Translations under genes and position numbers: made by a program | Part shown: in pieces, positions 45,461-54,555 of the stretch | Position numbering within the stretch: position 1 is the stretch's first letter | How the letters are laid out: the number at the start of each line of letters is the position of its first letter | DNA from: Larkinella punicea | GTDB lineage: Bacteria; Bacteroidota; Bacteroidia; Cytophagales; Spirosomataceae | Direction of reading: 5' to 3' | DNA length: 64,000 bases | Assembly: GCF_003334855.1 (NCBI RefSeq) | Contig: NZ_QOWE01000012.1 | Location: forward strand, 1-64,000 | The notes under the pieces: model-generated | Told to the model about the DNA's origin: nothing | Databases searched by the model: none | What the model saw: the letters and a program-made list of their open reading frames with translations, nothing else

Positions 45461-45790
45461 ATGCGCACTGTTGTTTTATTGGTTGTTTCCAATCTGTTCA
45501 TGACCACCGCCTGGTACTGGCACCTGCGTTACAAAGGCGAGGCTTTGTGGAAAGTGATTCTCATTAGCTGGCTCATTGCGCTGGTGGAATATTGTTTTGC
45601 GGTGCCGGCCAACCGCATCGGCTCGTATCAATTCACGGCATTCGAACTCAAAACGATTCAGGAAGTCGTCAGTTTGCTGGTGTTCGTCGCCTTTGCGGTT
45701 TTGTATCTCAAGGAAGAAATCAAGTGGAATTACATCGTCGGCTTCGCGCTGATTGTGCTGGCGGTCTTTTTTGTGTTTAAGAAGTGGTAG
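45461..45790 (+). CDS. DMT/DUF486 family membrane protein
   Basis: A 109-residue protein with four transmembrane helices (near residues 3-19, 30-47, 68-84 and 90-106) and the DUF486 signatures TTAWYWHLRYK and FAVPANRIGSYQFTAFELKTIQEV. This family of half-size drug/metabolite-transporter-like proteins has no firm function. It stands alone between the divergent nth-like gene and the isomerase-like gene. Confidence 0.93.
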   Translation: MRTVVLLVVSNLFMTTAWYWHLRYKGEALWKVILISWLIALVEYCFAVPANRIGSYQFTAFELKTIQEVVSLLVFVAFAVLYLKEEIKWNYIVGFALIVLAVFFVFKKW

Positions 45791-45873
45791 GTTGCAGGAG
45801 AATGGGGCACAGCTAGTAGACTTTACGGCTCCACTCCTTTGTCCAGTTGATCAAGCTGTATTCTATAAAACCG

Positions 45874-46710
45874 ATGACAACACGACGCGATTTTCTAAAA
45901 ACAACCGGTAGCCTGGCCGCAGGGGCCTTGCTGTATTCCCCTTTTGCGGAAGCCGCTAAAGTTAAAAATGTAGGCATTCAATTGTATACCGTCCGGAAAG
46001 AAATGCTGGCCGACGCCGTAGGCACGCTGAAACAACTGGCAAAAATTGGCTACAAAGAACTGGAATCGGCCCGCAGCGACAAAGGGAATTACTACGGGTT
46101 GAAACCGAAAGAAATCAAAAAAATTGCCCACGACCTCGGCATGAACGTCCGCAGTGGACACGTTCACATCGACAAGGACTGGAAAAAATCGGTCGACATG
46201 GCCGCCGAAGCCGGACAAAGCTACCTGGTGTGTTCGTCGCTGCCATCGGAAGGACAAACCGTCGCCAATTACCAGCGTTGCGCCGACACGTTTTCCAAAT
46301 CCGCCGAGGATTGCCAGAAAGCCGGTCTGGTGTTCGCCTACCACAACCACGATTACGAATTTGAAAAGAAAGGCGGCAAACCGCTCTACGACATTCTCGT
46401 TGAGAAAAGCGACCCCAATCTGGTCAAAATGGAAATGGACCTGGGTTGGGCCATCCTGACCGGCAACGACCCGCTGAAGTATTTTGCCAAGTATCCGGGC
46501 CGTTTTCCGCTCTGGCACCTCAAAGACATGGACAAGGTAAAAAAGGAAAGCACCGAGTTTGGCAAGGGGCAGATCGACATTGTGAAGATGTTGAAAAACA
46601 GCGACAAATCCGGGATGAAGTACTTCTTTGTCGAACAGGAAGAATACCCCAAAACCGCCATGGAAAGCGCCAAATATGACTTTGATTATCTGGCGAAGCT
46701 GACGTATTGA
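45874..46710 (+). CDS. Tat-exported sugar phosphate isomerase/epimerase-like protein
   Basis: A 278-residue protein. I start at the ATG at 45874 because it gives a twin-arginine signal peptide (TTRRDFLKTTGSLAAGALLY); upstream codons have no conserved function. The mature part is an AP-endonuclease-2-like TIM barrel (NVGIQLYTVRKEM start, FAYHNHDYEF with metal-binding His, EMDLGWAI, and LWHLKDMDK with His). Such periplasmic proteins are common in Bacteroidota and may act on sugars; the substrate is unknown. Confidence 0.9.
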   Translation: MTTRRDFLKTTGSLAAGALLYSPFAEAAKVKNVGIQLYTVRKEMLADAVGTLKQLAKIGYKELESARSDKGNYYGLKPKEIKKIAHDLGMNVRSGHVHIDKDWKKSVDMAAEAGQSYLVCSSLPSEGQTVANYQRCADTFSKSAEDCQKAGLVFAYHNHDYEFEKKGGKPLYDILVEKSDPNLVKMEMDLGWAILTGNDPLKYFAKYPGRFPLWHLKDMDKVKKESTEFGKGQIDIVKMLKNSDKSGMKYFFVEQEEYPKTAMESAKYDFDYLAKLTY

Positions 46711-46775
46711 TTTGGCGGGCGGGGGAATAGAGCGTGCAGAAAAAGTACATCATATATTTTGCTTTTGCACTTTTC

Positions 46776-47319
46776 GCCCCTAAATCCCCTGAAGGGGACT
46801 TGGACGCGGCCCCTCCGGATGCTAAAAGTCCCCTTTAGGGGATTTAGGGGCGAAAAGCGGAAGCACTTAACAGCCCTGCCCTAAAGGGGACTTGGACGCG
46901 GCCCCTCCGGATGCTAAAAGTCCCCTTTAGGGGATTTAGGGGCGAAAAGCGGAAGTACTTAACAGCCCTGCCCTAAAGGGGACTTGGACGCGGCCCCTCC
47001 GGATGCTAAAAGTCCCCTTTAGGGGATTTAGGGGAGAAAAGCGGAAGTACTTAACAGCCCTGCCCTAAAGGGGACTTGGACGCGGCCCCTCCGGATGCTA
47101 AAAGTCCCCTTTAGGGGATTTAGGGGCGGAAAGCGGAAGCACTTAACAGCCCTGCCCTGAAGGGGACTTGGACGCGGCCCCTCCGGATGCTAAAAGTCCC
47201 CTTTAGGGGATTTAGGGGCGAAAAGCGGAAGCACTTAACAGCCCTGCCCTGAAGGGGACTTGGACGCGGCCCCTCCGGATGCTAAAAGTCCCCTTTAGGG
47301 GATTTAGGGGCGGAAAGCG
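46776..47319. repeat. Tandem array of six 92-bp palindromic units
   Basis: Units start at 46787, 46879, 46971, 47063, 47155 and 47247, exactly 92 bp apart, nearly identical (substitutions A/G, C/T at a handful of sites). Each unit holds a 16-bp or longer perfect stem (CCCCTAAAGGGGACTT facing AAGTCCCCTTTAGGGG) around a 23-nt loop, then CGAAAAGCGGAAGYACTTAA as spacer. The first unit keeps the full CCCCTAAAT outer arm. It lies between two rightward genes; no gene is visible in 46711-47601. Confidence 0.95.
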
Positions 47320-47341
47320 TTTTACAAACTTTTTTTTATTT

Positions 47342-47395
47342 GAAAAGAGGCTGACCGGCTATTCAGAGATAGTCGATCATCCTCTTTTCGATTTT
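47342..47395 (+). terminator. Hairpin terminator after the 92-bp array
   Basis: GAAAAGAGG (47342-47350) pairs with CCTCTTTTC (47381-47389) around an inner GGCTAT/ATAGTC hairpin; a T run (GATTTTT) follows on the plus strand and an A/T tract precedes it, so it could work in both directions. It may shield the mosaic gene at 47602 from read-through. Confidence 0.6.
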
Positions 47396-47601
47396 TAACC
47401 AGATCCCGCATTCATTACACCTTAAGTACCCTCTTTCGCTCCCAACGAAAATCTGTTGTTCCCAAAGCTATATCATCGTAAACAAATTATAATTTTACCA
47501 ATATTTTATATAACAAAACATAAAAATATTTCTCAGTAAATGCTTGGATAGATGTGGCTTGATGTCTTATAATTGCTTGCACATACCACAAACCATCTAC
47601 G

Positions 47602-50085
47602 ATGATCAACTTTTTACGAAGCAAGCTGCTGGCCCGATTCGCGGTTTTTATTGTTGCCTTGATGACTCTATTCGGGGTTACAGCCTTAAAGAAAGGAGAA
47701 CCCATTGACAAAGAACGAGACAAGACTCCTCGTTCCGAGAAGATCCTACCTCCGTTACGACCCCACCAAACACCCCGGTTACAAAACCGGATGTTCGATA
47801 ATGACCCTATCCGTTTTAGCATGAAGTCCAGTCGAACCGAAATCGCACTGGGGCAACCCATTGAGCTGACCATTACGGCTCAGTATCTCAATCTCTCGCC
47901 AGCACTGCTCTACACCCTTGCGGGTTCCGGCGGTTTCCGGCTGAAACTACTCCTGCCCGAAGGCTTCATCCGCACCGGTGGCGACTATGCGGATTTAGTG
48001 AGCACCGAGCTTTCCCCCTCGAACGCATTCGTCCGGTATACCGTAACCGGCTACTTCACCCAGGTCGGAGCCGAAAACACGTTCCGACTCTTACGCAGCC
48101 ACTCGAATGCCGACCAGACCAGTCTTTTCGTTGAAAAAGCCCGCGTTTCCCTAACGCTCATCAACTCGGCCGAACCCGTGCGCAACCGACAGGCACGGGC
48201 AAGTGCCGGCAATCCGGCCAACGGGAATTACGAAGGCCACTTTGACGGTGCCAACTGCGACAATTTCTGGGGTTGGGTCTATGATCGGAACAATCCAAAC
48301 ACGCCAATAACCGTCGAAGTGGTGGCCAACGGTCAGGTTGTGGGCAGTTTTACCGCTTCAGAGTACCGGCAGGATTTACAGAATGCAGGCAAGGGCAACG
48401 GACAGCACAGCTTCAACTTTGCTCCTCCGGCTTCGATCAAAAACAATCAGAATCAGTCGATCAGCCTACGGGTGCAGGGAAGTTCCTTTACACTCGAGCA
48501 GGGTCCCCGAACCATTCAATGTGCGGGGAGTGGAAATACGGGTGGAACCGGTACAACGCCCACCAATCCTTCTCCGAGTACACCTCCACCAGCCAACAAT
48601 CCTTCAAACGGGAATTATGAAGGCCATTTTGACGGTGCTAACTGCGACAATCTTTGGGGTTGGGTCTATGACCGCAACAATCCAAATACGCCAATTACGG
48701 TCGAAGTGGTGGCCAACGGTCAGGTTGTGGGCAGTTTTTCAGCCGCCAATTTCCGGCAGGATTTGGTAAATGCGGGAAAAGGGAATGGACAACATGGCTT
48801 CAACTTTGCACCACCGGCTTCGATCAAAAACGGACAGAATCAGTCGATCAGTTTGCGCGTACAAGGTAGTTCCTTTACGCTGGAGCAGGGACCCCGAACG
48901 ATTCAATGTGCAGGGAGTGGCAGTCCCGGAGGAACAACCACCCCACCGACTAATCCGGGTCCCACAACGCCCCCACCGTCCACCAATCCGTCGGGGGGCA
49001 ATTACGAAGGCAATTTTGAGGGGGCCGACTGCGGTAACCTGGGGGGTTGGGTCTACGACCGCAACAACCCGAATGCCCCAATAACCGTCGAAGTGGTGGC
49101 AAATGGACAGGTTGTGTCTACTTTTTCGGCTGCAAATTTTCGTCAGGATTTGTTGAATGCTGGCAAAGGGAATGGGCAACATGGTTTTAACTTTGCTCCT
49201 CCGGCTTCGATTAAAAACGGACAGAATCAGTCGATCAGTTTGCGCGTACAGGGCAGTAGCTATACGTTGAATAATGGCCCTAAAACGATTCAATGTGCGG
49301 GAAGTGGGAATGATCCACAAGAAACAGCACATATCGATGCTGTTGTTCTTGAAGGTCTGGTAGATGGGGTAGGAGGTACGGATAAAACCGGTGGGATTTA
49401 CGTCTGGGACTTCGAAACATTAGGTGAAGACCCTATAATTATCCCGGGACATTCAAACTTACCTGAAGTAGTTATATACGGTGTACGTCCAAGCGTTCTT
49501 CCAGGTACTGAGGGGCCAGGGCGAGGAGGTCCATCTCTGCAAAGTAATCCATACGTTAGTCAAGCGTACGAGGACAAGAAGAAGGAGTTGGAGAAGATAG
49601 TGAAGCCTGGGAAACTACATAAAAAAGCAAATCAATGTGAGGTTTTCAAAAAAATGTGGGAAGATTCATTTAAGGATGGCGTAGCTCACCATGAAAATGC
49701 TGCCTTGATAACGAATAAAGGGATTCTTTGGTTACCCAATTTTAATAATTCACAAACACAATCTCGGTTAGACTACTATCAATATCGGAGAGAACCAAAT
49801 AACACTGTATCGGTAAAATTTTATAATGAGTGGATAAATGTGTTAGGTGTCATTCACACTCACCCAAATGGTTATTCAAGAGGTCCCAGTATTTCAAAAG
49901 ATCCAAATGGACAAGATGATTATGTTTTAGTAAAAGCCTGGAATGTACCTAACTTCGTTTTAAATCCTCAAGGTGAGCTTTGGATGGGAATCTTTGATAA
50001 CGATGGTAAAAAAGCACAACTTCTGATTAATAATAATTTCAAAAATTGTGGTTATAATATTTACGACTGGTCCGGTAAATTATAA
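47602..50085 (+). CDS. Secreted mosaic protein with three modules and a JAB/JAMM-like C-terminal domain
   Basis: An 827-residue protein with an N-terminal signal/anchor (residues 4-28). Residues 40-190 are a beta-rich region of unknown type. Three nearly identical modules at residues 209-307, 338-436 and 467-565 (99 residues each, NYEG start, CDN.WGWVYDRNNPN core, closing Cys) are joined by Pro/Thr/Ser linkers. The last ~190 residues are encoded by markedly AT-richer DNA and carry E698, then HTHP with His752 and His754, Ser763 and Asp767/Asp772, a JAB/JAMM (DUF4329-like) metal-site pattern. This is the architecture of a polymorphic toxin with a peptidase-like tip. No T9SS tail is present. Its downstream small gene may be its immunity or chaperone. 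Confidence 0.75.
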   Translation: MINFLRSKLLARFAVFIVALMTLFGVTALKKGEPIDKERDKTPRSEKILPPLRPHQTPRLQNRMFDNDPIRFSMKSSRTEIALGQPIELTITAQYLNLSPALLYTLAGSGGFRLKLLLPEGFIRTGGDYADLVSTELSPSNAFVRYTVTGYFTQVGAENTFRLLRSHSNADQTSLFVEKARVSLTLINSAEPVRNRQARASAGNPANGNYEGHFDGANCDNFWGWVYDRNNPNTPITVEVVANGQVVGSFTASEYRQDLQNAGKGNGQHSFNFAPPASIKNNQNQSISLRVQGSSFTLEQGPRTIQCAGSGNTGGTGTTPTNPSPSTPPPANNPSNGNYEGHFDGANCDNLWGWVYDRNNPNTPITVEVVANGQVVGSFSAANFRQDLVNAGKGNGQHGFNFAPPASIKNGQNQSISLRVQGSSFTLEQGPRTIQCAGSGSPGGTTTPPTNPGPTTPPPSTNPSGGNYEGNFEGADCGNLGGWVYDRNNPNAPITVEVVANGQVVSTFSAANFRQDLLNAGKGNGQHGFNFAPPASIKNGQNQSISLRVQGSSYTLNNGPKTIQCAGSGNDPQETAHIDAVVLEGLVDGVGGTDKTGGIYVWDFETLGEDPIIIPGHSNLPEVVIYGVRPSVLPGTEGPGRGGPSLQSNPYVSQAYEDKKKELEKIVKPGKLHKKANQCEVFKKMWEDSFKDGVAHHENAALITNKGILWLPNFNNSQTQSRLDYYQYRREPNNTVSVKFYNEWINVLGVIHTHPNGYSRGPSISKDPNGQDDYVLVKAWNVPNFVLNPQGELWMGIFDNDGKKAQLLINNNFKNCGYNIYDWSGKL

Positions 50086-50090
50086 TCGTT

Positions 50091-50591
50091 ATGCCTATGA
50101 AATACTTATTAATATTAATACTAGTTCTTCTGCATTTCAAAGCAGCTGGTCAGTCGGTGAAATTTACTAATCAGAATTCGAGAAAAGTAGTATTTAACCA
50201 GCCCTATATGATCGAAGAAATCAAAGAGTTCTTCAAAGCCACTGGAAAAGGAGTCATTCGATGTAACATTCGAAACGAAAATGGAAATTTGATTTACATA
50301 CTCAGCAATGTAGGATACTTAAGCGAATTAAAGAAATCACCGGTATCCATGTATAGTATAATTGAGGGAAATGTCATCTTAATTTCGAGTGGTATCGAAC
50401 CCATTATCCAAACCAACAGCTTCTTTTTCAATATAGTTAGACCACTTGTAAAACACAAGATTGTAGACGACCTGTTACCGAATGGTGATCCAAATCCTAA
50501 TGCAGCACCCTTAGTAGGATTTGAGCCCATTTACAAAACCATTTTTTTAAAAAATGGAAAGATTGAAAAAGTAGAGAATAGCTATAAATAA
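50091..50591 (+). CDS. Small secreted protein, possible partner of the JAB-like protein
   Basis: A 166-residue protein with a signal peptide (MKYLLILILVLLHFKAAGQS; ATG at 50091 or 50097). The mature part has no recognised family and is AT-rich like the C-terminal end of the preceding gene. It starts 5 bp after that gene's stop and is immediately followed by a long perfect hairpin, so the two genes are almost surely one transcript. A periplasmic immunity or accessory protein is the likely role, by position only. Confidence 0.65.
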   Translation: MPMKYLLILILVLLHFKAAGQSVKFTNQNSRKVVFNQPYMIEEIKEFFKATGKGVIRCNIRNENGNLIYILSNVGYLSELKKSPVSMYSIIEGNVILISSGIEPIIQTNSFFFNIVRPLVKHKIVDDLLPNGDPNPNAAPLVGFEPIYKTIFLKNGKIEKVENSYK

Positions 50592-50659
50592 CTGGTTGAA
50601 CGCACAATAGATTTTCTTTAGCTAACCAGCTAAAGAAAATCTATTGTGCGTTCAACCAG
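50592..50659. terminator. Perfect 32-bp hairpin with a 4-nt loop
   Basis: Positions 50592-50623 are the exact reverse complement of 50628-50659, with loop AACC. There is no T run after it; a single GCGTTCAA repeat follows at about 50672. It may work as a strong transcript end, a stabilising hairpin or a small mobile palindrome. It lies directly after the gene ending at 50591. Confidence 0.8.
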
Positions 50660-50756
50660 ACAATTAAATGCGTTCAATCTGATACCGAATGGAATAATTT
50701 AATACCAATTTTATGTATCTATATCGGAAGAAATATACCTTATCCATCACCTGCTT

Positions 50757-51503
50757 ATGAAAATACAAATACCATTTTACATACTTGTTTTTGTACTTCT
50801 GTTAGCAAGTTGTGGAACTCAGGAAAAGCAGAATCCCACTCAAACACCTCTTCGGGACACTACATTGATCAAAGAAGAAATCGCCGTGATCAACCAGAGT
50901 CTGCGCTATCTGAACCCCGACGAGCCCAAACCTACCTGGGACTCTCCCTACCGGGGAGTCATGAGTCAGGGCCTGGAAGGTGAGCCGGTTTGGGTAGGTT
51001 TTATGTCGGGGGTTTTCATGCCGCTACCCGCTCATTTTAATGAACGGGTTGAACGAATGGAAGCGGACTGGGACAAGCGGTTCAAAGGGGTTGATACGGC
51101 CTATCGGGCGGTTTTCCGCAACTTGCTGGATTTCTGGAATCCTGATTTCCCGCCCCATCTGGATTCCATACCCGTCGATCAATTACCGCAAGGGGGACCT
51201 GATGATGTCATGTGGCAGCATTGGAAAGGCTTCCCGGCGTCAGACACTTACAGTATCTATGCCTTTGTAACCCCTTCCTGGCTAGAGTTACATGCGCTAG
51301 CAGATGAAAAAATCCTGGGTTTCCCCTACCGGAAGTTAGGCACACTAAGCATCTCTCATGTAGCTTTTTCACAGGATAAACAATTGGCCTGCTTCCTCTA
51401 CGACATGTGGGGGTATTCCGTGCATCGCTACGGCGTTGTGTTTGCCCGGAAAGTTAATGGAAAGTGGAGAGCAGATGGTGATTATTACCTCTCGATCAGC
51501 TAA
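50757..51503 (+). CDS. Hypothetical lipoprotein
   Basis: A 248-residue protein with a clear lipoprotein signal (YILVFVLLLASC, Cys at about residue 19). The remainder is rich in Trp, Pro and charged residues (for example MSQGLEGEPVWVGFMSG and KHIGFPY-like segments) and has no family I recognise. It is monocistronic in a 2.2-kb region between the toxin-like locus and the leftward SusCD locus. Confidence 0.75.
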   Translation: MKIQIPFYILVFVLLLASCGTQEKQNPTQTPLRDTTLIKEEIAVINQSLRYLNPDEPKPTWDSPYRGVMSQGLEGEPVWVGFMSGVFMPLPAHFNERVERMEADWDKRFKGVDTAYRAVFRNLLDFWNPDFPPHLDSIPVDQLPQGGPDDVMWQHWKGFPASDTYSIYAFVTPSWLELHALADEKILGFPYRKLGTLSISHVAFSQDKQLACFLYDMWGYSVHRYGVVFARKVNGKWRADGDYYLSIS

Positions 51504-51520
51504 TGTAATTTCGATCAACT

Positions 51521-51552
51521 ACCCTGTCAGGGTCTTCGACCGCTGACAGGGT
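51521..51552. repeat. CTGTCAGGG palindromic element
   Basis: ACCCTGTCAG (51521-51530) and CTGACAGGGT (51543-51552) are exact reverse complements around GGTCTTCGACCG. The same core occurs within the inverted repeat at 8794-8866. It lies between convergent genes. Confidence 0.85.
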
Positions 51553-51558
51553 AATTCT

Positions 51559-53970
51559 CTAGTATTTCACCACTTTCTTCCGCACCACCTGCGACCCGAT
51601 CCGGACCTCGACCAGATACAGTCCGCCCGGCATCGTTCGGAGGTCGAGCGTCTGTTCAAAACCGTCGTCGGTTTTCTGGTACTGCTGTTTCAGCACCTCC
51701 ACCCCGGCTACGTTCCGGACCGAAAGCGTCAGAATGCCCCGGGACGTGTTCCGGAAAGAAACCTCCGTCAAACCGTCGCTGGGGTTGGGAGAAACCGTCA
51801 GGGCCTCATCCGGCAGGGCAGTTGGTACGCCGGTGATCGTGCCGGGCTGCACGTAAATCCGGGCCGTTGCCGTCGCATTACACAGATCCAGACCGGAACC
51901 CGTGACGGTATACGAGGTCGTTTGCGTGGGCCGGGCAATGACCTGACCGCCCAACGTACTGCTCAGATTCTGACCCGCCCAACTGAAAATACTGGCTCCA
52001 CGGGCATTGAGCGTGACCGGTTCGCCCGGTAGAACAAACTGTTTGGATGCCGTTAGCTGAACGGACGGTTTCATGCCGACCCGGGCCGTGATTTCGTGGG
52101 CAACGTTAAGCCCCTGACGAACCCGGTACCGCTCCCACTCGCCGTTGGCATTCTGCTCCCAGGAAGTTCCCAACAGCGATTCGCCATCGCGGGTCGTCGT
52201 CAGCGCCACCGTATCACCCGCCACGTAGGTAAGCTCGATGCCAATGTGGAACGGCAAACCGCTCAGCGGAACGTTCCGGTCGAAGACTATGCTGGTGGCG
52301 CGGTTGTTAGCAACATCCTCCAGGATGGTTCGGAGCGGCACCTCTTTTGTTTCCAGTACCGCACCGGGCCCGTTCTGAAAACCACGGGCATTCCAGACGG
52401 TTACAGTCACGATGGATTCGGTCGTGGCACCTCTGGCGGCTTTCGCAACCCCAAACCGGAGCGAGGCCCCGTGCATATTATTGTAGCTCAGCGAATTATC
52501 AAAAAACTCAGATACGGCTCTGGTTCTTCGGCTGTTCTGACCGGCGACATACCCGGTTCCGCCCGGCTGACGCAATACGGTTCGGGTGCCACTGAAATTG
52601 GTCTGATCGGCACACAGCCCGACGTTCAATACTTCGATGTACAGTTCCCTGACAAACGGAGCCGACGAACCGGCGGCATTGGAAGCCACCAGGGTCACCC
52701 GGAATTTGCCCGGTTCATTATAGGTCACCACCGGATTTTGTTCCGTCGAAGTCGAGGGTGTACCGCCTTCAAACGTCCATGCCCAGCTTGTCGGGAAGTT
52801 GGTCGACAGATCGGTAAAACGCACCTGGCCACCCAGCAAAACCCGGAGGTTTTCGGCCCGGAAATTCGCCGATGGACGCGCCACGACGGAGGTACCGCAG
52901 ACGTTGGCATTCACGAGATTGGCCCGACGAACCGCCACCTGCATCACTGCCCTCATGCGGGTTTTCTGGCCGCGTGTGAAGATGTTGAAACAGGCGTCGT
53001 CGGAATAGTCCATGTAATTTTCGACCATGTTGGTGCCTCCGCAACTCACACGCCCTTTCTGGCAACCCCGGCTTTCGGATGCCTGCGTCGGCGTGTCGTC
53101 CACAAAGTCATTGCCACAATTGGCATCCCCCCAGATGTGAATCAAGCCCAGCCAGTGGCCCACTTCGTGCGTCAGCGTCCGGCCCAGGTTGTAGGGAGCC
53201 TGCATCACCGGGAAGTTGCCTTTCTCGGCATTGCCAAACGACTGATACCGGATCACCACGCCGTCGGTGCTGCCAGCCCCCGAATTGGGCGACAAACCCG
53301 GCAGGGTCGACTGGCTCGGAAACTGCGCATATCCCAGCAGACGGTCGTCGGAGGCCGCAAAATCAACGACCCAGATGTTAAAGTATTTTTCGGGGTCCCA
53401 GAACGTGTTCGGTTTCAAAACGCCGTCGATATCCGCCTTGCTCCAGGTCGATTTACCAAAATTAGACGCCCCGTTTACCCGGTCGATCCCCCGTTCCGTA
53501 ATCGTTCCCCCCGTGGGGTTGATGGCGGCCAGGCAAAATTCGATCTCAATATCGGCCCCATTGGCGTTGTCGTTAAACCCCCGGGTACCCGGTTTCCGGC
53601 GAAAGTCTTCGTTGAGCGTCTCTAACTGGGCTTTTACCTGCGCTTCGCTGATGTTGCGGCCCGTTCCGACGGCTTCACCTGCGTGAACAACGTGAACAAC
53701 CACCGGAATGGTGAGCACCACATCGGCCAGCCGACCCGTCCGTTCCAGTTTCTTGATCTGTTCAATGCGTTCCTGGAGCGTCTTTTCAAAAGCCGCCCGG
53801 CTACCCATTTCGGGGTATTTAGCCCGTAAAGCGCTGTCCATCTGCATGGTAGCACATTGCTCCCGCGCCGGTTGGCTGGCCAGTTGCTGCCAGGCCGGGA
53901 TTTGCTGGGCCGATCCGGAGTAGAACCCGCAAACAAGTAGGGCAACCGAAAAAAGTATACGTTTAAGCAT
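51559..53970 (-). CDS. Pappalysin-like M43 metalloprotease with PKD and T9SS domains
   Basis: An 803-residue exported protease. I start at the ATG at 53970, which gives a signal peptide ([20 protein letters not shown], cut before QQ). Pro-region to about residue 70, then the metzincin domain with the zinc motif [11 protein letters not shown] (His268, Glu269, His272, His278) and a following Met-turn region ([16 protein letters not shown]). Residues about 390-465 form a PKD domain ([19 protein letters not shown]), then Ig-like parts and a C-terminal T9SS sorting domain ([14 protein letters not shown] to KKVVKY). It is the farthest downstream gene of the leftward SusCD locus and could make peptides for the transporters. 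Confidence 0.92.
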   Translation of the reverse strand: MLKRILFSVALLVCGFYSGSAQQIPAWQQLASQPAREQCATMQMDSALRAKYPEMGSRAAFEKTLQERIEQIKKLERTGRLADVVLTIPVVVHVVHAGEAVGTGRNISEAQVKAQLETLNEDFRRKPGTRGFNDNANGADIEIEFCLAAINPTGGTITERGIDRVNGASNFGKSTWSKADIDGVLKPNTFWDPEKYFNIWVVDFAASDDRLLGYAQFPSQSTLPGLSPNSGAGSTDGVVIRYQSFGNAEKGNFPVMQAPYNLGRTLTHEVGHWLGLIHIWGDANCGNDFVDDTPTQASESRGCQKGRVSCGGTNMVENYMDYSDDACFNIFTRGQKTRMRAVMQVAVRRANLVNANVCGTSVVARPSANFRAENLRVLLGGQVRFTDLSTNFPTSWAWTFEGGTPSTSTEQNPVVTYNEPGKFRVTLVASNAAGSSAPFVRELYIEVLNVGLCADQTNFSGTRTVLRQPGGTGYVAGQNSRRTRAVSEFFDNSLSYNNMHGASLRFGVAKAARGATTESIVTVTVWNARGFQNGPGAVLETKEVPLRTILEDVANNRATSIVFDRNVPLSGLPFHIGIELTYVAGDTVALTTTRDGESLLGTSWEQNANGEWERYRVRQGLNVAHEITARVGMKPSVQLTASKQFVLPGEPVTLNARGASIFSWAGQNLSSTLGGQVIARPTQTTSYTVTGSGLDLCNATATARIYVQPGTITGVPTALPDEALTVSPNPSDGLTEVSFRNTSRGILTLSVRNVAGVEVLKQQYQKTDDGFEQTLDLRTMPGGLYLVEVRIGSQVVRKKVVKY

Positions 53971-54040
53971 AAAAGCAATCCAGTTAGGTCGGTGGTCGAT
54001 CCAGCGGCTTAGGCCGAAATTCACTACCGCATTTATTCCT

Positions 54041-54547
54041 TTATTTTGTGGTCGAATTGAACGTAAACCGGTAACTGGCGTCTATCGGTTCGACGTAGAT
54101 TTTGTCGTAATAGATTTCCACCGTCATGGACGTTTCCGTTAGATTCTTGATGGTAAAGGGCAAAATGCTGCCACTGAAAACCGGAATCACAAATTCCAGA
54201 GTAGCGTTGGAATTAATCATCGTCCAGCTATCTTCAAAAAGCGTATCGGCTTCGGTCGTGCTGCATTTGGTAGTTCCGTTGAGGTATTCGAGTTTGTGGG
54301 ACTCGTCGGCATAAAATACGTACCGGTCGTCACTCCGGCAGGGATCAAGCGCGTTTTGAATCGGTATCACCCCGGATTTTTCGCCCTGATCCACTACCTC
54401 GAAGGACACCAGCCGCCAGATTTTCTTTTCAGTTCCGGTCAGCAACTGGCTGTAGGTAATGGGTTTCGGTTCCAGTTTTTCGGAACACCCGGCGAACAGC
54501 CCCACCAAGCCTGCTGATAAAACCAGAAATCGGATATAGGTTTTCAT
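54041..54547 (-). CDS. Lipocalin-like lipoprotein
   Basis: A 168-residue lipoprotein ([21 protein letters not shown]; an ATG three codons upstream also fits). The mature part looks like a lipocalin-like beta barrel of the kind common beside Sus loci: [15 protein letters not shown] near the start, DDRYVFYAD..., and [15 protein letters not shown] near the end. The gene lies immediately downstream of the Calx-beta-type lipoprotein gene and 70 bp before the protease gene. Confidence 0.8.
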   Translation of the reverse strand: MKTYIRFLVLSAGLVGLFAGCSEKLEPKPITYSQLLTGTEKKIWRLVSFEVVDQGEKSGVIPIQNALDPCRSDDRYVFYADESHKLEYLNGTTKCSTTEADTLFEDSWTMINSNATLEFVIPVFSGSILPFTIKNLTETSMTVEIYYDKIYVEPIDASYRFTFNSTTK

Positions 54548-54555
54548 GCTTTTCA

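Noticed and set aside
46776-47319. CRISPR array
   Set aside because: The 92-bp units are almost identical throughout, with no variable spacers, and each is a palindrome; no cas genes are nearby.
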